Shown here: in pieces, positions 63,466 through 64,000 of the stretch | Numbering within the stretch: position 1 is the stretch's first letter | Layout: every line of letters starts with the position of its first letter | From: Ramlibacter cellulosilyticus | GTDB lineage: Bacteria; Pseudomonadota; Gammaproteobacteria; Burkholderiales; Burkholderiaceae_C | Direction: 5' to 3' | Assembly (NCBI RefSeq): GCF_014297465.1 | Contig: NZ_JACORT010000002.1 | Span: 186,001-250,000 of the forward strand | Length of the DNA stretch: 64,000 nucleotides | The notes under the pieces: generated by a model | What the model was told of the DNA's origin: nothing | Database searches by the model: none | What the model saw: only the letters and a program-made list of their open reading frames with translations | Made by a program: the position numbers and the translations under genes

Positions 63466-64000
63466 ATGAACGCCCCCCTCCACCGCGAACTCCCGCCCAC
63501 CGTGCTCGACAGCGCCCGCGCCCTGGACCAGGTGACGCAGAAGTGGGACGCCGACATCGTCCGCCAGCTCACCGACTACATCGCCATTCCCGCCAAGTCG
63601 CCGGGCTTCGATCCGCAGTGGCAGCAGCACGGCTACATCGACACGGTGCTGCGCAACGCGGCGAGCTGGGTCGAGGCGCAGAAGGTCGAGGGGCTGAAGC
63701 TGGAGATCGTGCGCCTGGAAGGCCGCACGCCCGTGCTGTTCTTCGAGGTGCCGGCGACCAAGGCGGACAGCCAGCAGACCATCCTGATGTACGGGCACCT
63801 GGACAAGCAGCCGGAGTTCACCGGCTGGCGCAACGACCTCGGCCCGTGGACGCCCAAGTACGAGGACGGCAAGCTCTATGGCCGCGGCGGTGCGGACGAC
63901 GGCTACGCGGTGTACGCGAGCATCGCCGCCCTGCAGGCGCTCAAGGCGCAGGGCAAGCCGCACGCCCGCATCGTTGGCCTCATCGAGACCTGCGAGGAAT
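63466..64000 (+). CDS. M20-family metallopeptidase, 3'-truncated by window edge
   Basis: The first 178 codons from ATG 63466 are seen; no stop before the window end. M20 (peptidase) zinc site: MYGHLDKQPEFTGW with the first His, GRGGADDGYAVYA with the bridging Asp, and ETCEE with the catalytic Glu at the edge. The family includes cytoplasmic dipeptidases and acetylornithine deacetylase-like enzymes; the long N-terminus before the zinc site (about 110 residues) fits the dipeptidase type. No Shine-Dalgarno is visible: the leader is the CCCCTAG array. Confidence 0.9.
   Translation, partial: MNAPLHRELPPTVLDSARALDQVTQKWDADIVRQLTDYIAIPAKSPGFDPQWQQHGYIDTVLRNAASWVEAQKVEGLKLEIVRLEGRTPVLFFEVPATKADSQQTILMYGHLDKQPEFTGWRNDLGPWTPKYEDGKLYGRGGADDGYAVYASIAALQALKAQGKPHARIVGLIETCEE

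Overview
The window is a GC-rich chromosome segment from a betaproteobacterium, most likely Burkholderiales and probably Comamonadaceae (Ramlibacter/Variovorax-like). This is inferred from the replication-origin neighbourhood gyrB-dnaN-dnaA / rpmH-rnpA-yidD-yidC-mnmE, the metX-metW pair behind a SAM-II riboswitch, the paired glycine-rich RRM proteins, and GTG/ATG starts with tight ATGA overlaps. No tRNA, rRNA, CRISPR array or transposase gene was seen.

Layout. (1) 1-17083, + strand: a defence island of eight closely packed genes, less GC-biased than the rest. It holds a 5'-truncated DrmA-type helicase, a DrmB-type DUF1998 protein, a NERD nuclease-helicase, a type III Res-like helicase-nuclease, a beta-class adenine methyltransferase, a small unknown protein, a DrmD/SNF2 helicase, and an Hsp70/actin-fold ATPase with a long disordered N-terminus. 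It looks like an expanded or hybrid DISARM (DrmA, DrmB and DrmD present, no DrmC phospholipase-D nuclease in view). A 68-bp decayed gyrB fragment marks its right edge. (2) 17177-28358: a small membrane-anchored unknown, then gyrB, dnaN and dnaA on the - strand, a candidate origin, and rpmH-rnpA-yidD-yidC, a Usp protein and mnmE on the + strand. (3) 28495-44217: a TetR regulator with a perfect operator-like palindrome, then a long co-directional catabolic/transport block. The block has an alpha/beta hydrolase, two paralogous amidohydrolases, a complete branched-chain-amino-acid-type ABC transporter, Tm-1-like proteins, a flotillin, SRPBCC proteins, a quinone oxidoreductase domain and a VOC protein. 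(4) 44354-51438: a cyclic-nucleotide-binding protein, an unknown, apt, a Kef antiporter, and kdsD-kdsC-lptC-SDR for LPS. (5) 51635-57105: two RRM proteins with matching 5'-UTR hairpins, amtB, a manganese riboswitch with its UPF0016 exporter, and a SAM-II riboswitch with metX-metW. (6) 57201-64000: chrB-like and chrA, denD-otnI, DUF421, yigZ, DUF72, a heptanucleotide tandem repeat, and a 3'-truncated M20 peptidase.

A recurrent theme is dispersed palindromic repeats. Five copies of family A (GGTGGGGTTCGC ends) and four of family B (GTAGGCTGGG core) were found, plus three other types. Several lie inside open reading frames: they put about 38 extra residues into the MnmE G domain, a segment into LivM, and the linkers of two fusion proteins (LivF/Tm-1-like and SRPBCC/quinone oxidoreductase). 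The strongest candidate for an undescribed system is the defence island. The most checkable regulatory idea is the conserved Shine-Dalgarno-sequestering hairpin in front of both RRM genes.
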